Source: Metridium senile (Eukaryota; Cnidaria; Anthozoa; Actiniaria; Metridiidae). From it: a DNA stretch of 64,000 nt. Location: assembly GCA_949775045.1 (NCBI GenBank), contig OX459104.1, positions 5,439,306 to 5,503,305 on the forward strand. The letters run 5' to 3'. Of this stretch, positions 61,931 to 64,000 are shown one piece after another (the first letter of the stretch is position 1; each line of letters opens with the position of its first letter). The position numbers and the translations under genes are program-made. The notes below the pieces were generated by a model. It made no database searches. It was not told the DNA's origin and saw nothing but the letters and a program-made list of their open reading frames with translations.

Positions 61931-62645
61931 GAGCCCAGACGGGGATCGATGGTTGTAAACTGGCTATTTAAAAAAAAACACTGTCCACCAAAAAAGACAT
62001 CAACACCAAAAGAAATTTCACATGAGCACCAAGGTTTTTTTTTCTACTTTTCTAACGCGTTTTTTGTTTTTTGCAGTTTTACTGCACCCCTAAAGGCCTT
62101 CCTCTTGACCATTGCAATTTATTCCTGTAGTGAATGTTGTCAATATATATATATATATATATCCATATATTTTATAACCTGCATTATACTTCCTAGAAGC
62201 GAAGGAAAAGTATATTTCATAACCGCAAACCATCTAGCGATCGGCAATACACCTAGCTATTAGAGGGGGACATTAGGATTTGCGGTATTGGCCATTTTTT
62301 AATGCGATATTGCGGTAAAAGGAATACATTTTTGCATAATGCGGGATTTAGAATTCCTGCGGTATGAGATATATTAACGGTTTTTGTTTTGTATTTTTTT
62401 GGTACGTATGGATGGTGAAAAAAAACCGAAAACGTTTAATGACCTTTGATTTTTATTAAATGTTGTGCAGTATGCAGTATTTGCGATACTTTTTAAGTTT
62501 TCGCTTATCTTGTTACCTCATTTTTTCCAGAAAATAGTCTAGTTACTTCTTTCGAAAATTGTTTTCTTCGCATGAGCGTGACTGTTGTTTTTCCTATGAC
62601 ATCTCATACTGCATCATGAATTCTGGATGCAGCACAGTTGAGGGT
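61931..62645. other. No gene seen
   Basis: Includes a short (TA)n at 62144 and T-rich tracts. A frame open at 61913-62263 has no recognisable content. Confidence 0.35.
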
Positions 62646-63808
62646 TGTCCAGTATTACAACTAGACTCAAGTGGTATAATATGTTTTACTAGTTGAGTCT
62701 ATTGGTGAATAACCACAGGTATACCATTACAGCGTATATATTGTAACAGGGGAGGGGTAACATACGTCAACATTTGTTTTATAAGAGGGCAGGGGACATA
62801 ATGGTTGTTAGCACAGGGATACCGCGAGCAAGAATCGAACTTTAAATAATAGTGGTTGTTGTCTTTACAGAACGACGCAATAACACAGACATGAGTCGTA
62901 TTCTACGTAAAGTAAATAGTTTGTGAGTACTCAACTGACTGACATCGAAACGCCGCGAGCGAGAATCGAACTTTAAATAATAGTGGTTGTTGTCTTTACA
63001 GAACGACGCAATAACACTGACATGAGTCGTATTTGTAAGTAAATAGTTTTTGAGTCTGTACTCAAATACTGACATCGAAACACCTTGAGGGAGAAAACGA
63101 ACATTAAATAATAGTGGTTGTTGTCTTTACAGAACGACGCAATAACACTGACATGAGTCGTATTTGTAAGTAAATAGTTTTTGAGTCTGTACTCAAATAC
63201 TGACATCGAAACACCTTGAGGGAGAAAACGAACATTAAATAATAGTGATTGTTGTCTTTACAGAACGACGCAATAACACATGAGGAGTATTGTAGTTTGA
63301 ATACTCAAGTAAATAGTTTGTGAGTACTGACTTCGAACGCCGCGTGCGAGAATCGATATCGTAATGATATTCACTACTTGACTACCAGTTGAATTCCATT
63401 CTTACTAGTAGTTCAACTTGACAACTAGTTGTGGCTTGCTGGCCCATGCTGCTCAACACAGGGTGCCCACCCCCCAAAATCATAACACATAACCACAGGA
63501 AACCCAAAACAAAATAATGAGATTTTCACTACTTGACTACCAGTTGAATTCCATTCTTACTAGTAGTTCAACTTGACAACTAGTTGTGGCTCGCTGGCCC
63601 ATGCTGCTCAACACAGGGTTCCCACCTCCCAAAACAGAAACTGAATTTGACCTCCTCTCCCAATGTCAACTTATATCTGTCTATGAATGGCCTTTGTCTC
63701 CCCTCCCCACGTAGAAAGTATATGCTGTTTGGGATCCCTGTGGCTATTCACCAATAAACTCAACTGGTAAATACGATTTACCACTGGAGTCTAGTTGTAA
63801 TACTGGAC
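62646..63808. mobile_element. TIR element packed with tandem repeats
   Basis: GTCCAGTATTACAACTAGAC at 62646 and its complement at 63808. Contains four 131-bp units (62847-63350, each with GTTGTCTTTACAGAACGACG) and a 110-bp direct repeat (63370-63480 and 63523-63630, each with GACTACCAGTTGAATTCC). Units include TTTACAG, a splice-acceptor-like string. No transposase. Confidence 0.75.
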
Positions 63809-64000
63809 ATGTGTGGCACAGTTGTAATAATCAACACACTAATTATTTCTAAATATATTGTGTCTGTTCATTTTCTGGTACTTCCTTACAGATAAGTTCA
63901 TTGTATAAAGCCAGGCGGTATGAAACGACGCCAAAATGTGCGTAAACAATACAGACGTTCTATTATTTCTGCTTGCTCTTTCTGATGGTGGTGCCTATTT
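63809..64000 (+). other. Right edge; unresolved
   Basis: A pyrimidine-poor CTTACAG at 63885-63891 precedes a short open stretch with ATG at 63920 and a TGA 66 nt later. It could be an exon of a gene running off the window, but nothing confirms it. Confidence 0.2.

Noticed and set aside
62847..63350. CRISPR-like array
   Set aside because: The repeats are 131 bp and contiguous without unique spacers, in eukaryotic DNA inside a TIR element.

Overview
The window looks like AT-rich nuclear DNA of an invertebrate animal, most likely a cnidarian. That is an inference from intron-exon structure, the receptor architecture, dense hairpin MITEs, Penelope-like elements and LINEs with 2A-like leaders; no host rRNA or housekeeping gene confirms it. 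Most of the 64 kb is nested mobile DNA. One large host gene on the + strand can be followed from about 20.36 kb to a stop codon at 57.31 kb.

Host gene. Twenty-two exons with GT-AG borders and consistent phases encode about 1,680 residues; the 5' exons are not identified. Domain order is LamG-like fold, SEA-like module, nine fibronectin type III (FN3) domains, the first lobe (S1) of an ionotropic glutamate receptor-like binding domain, TM1, a re-entrant pore with a potassium-channel filter (TTLGYGDVVP), TM2, the second lobe (S2), a last TM helix and a short basic tail. In effect this is a ligand-gated channel with a GluR0/AvGluR1-like pore whose usual N-terminal domain is replaced by an adhesion-type ectodomain. 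FN3 exons 2-3 and 4-5 are a recent tandem duplication. FN3 exon 8 carries a 2-nt frame disruption. Two complementary hairpin MITEs flank exactly the in-frame block of pore exons.

Mobile DNA, 5' part (1-20 kb). An old LINE with a 2A-like motif, PHD finger and AP-endonuclease is split by a full-length L1-like LINE (12-bp target duplication; intact 1,274-residue ORF2, frameshifted ORF1), then by further elements. Next come a TIR-bounded composite holding a Penelope remnant and a RecQ-like helicase fragment, two of three Helentron-like elements, a 66-bp minisatellite, and a TTAA-flanked MITE inside that minisatellite.

Introns and 3' part. The introns hold giant palindromes (32.1-32.7, 36.2-40.3 and 41.6-42.5 kb), a second Penelope-like element, the third Helentron-like element, tandem repeats, a second degenerate 2A-like relic and many MITEs. 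After the receptor gene, 57.3-64 kb holds a Penelope-like remnant interrupted by two MITEs, a tRNA-derived SINE-like sequence and a TIR element filled with 131-bp repeats. A short motif, GGGNNNCCTGTG, recurs across the window far more often than chance would predict, and a small unrecognised protein family (TLKDV-type) appears three times.
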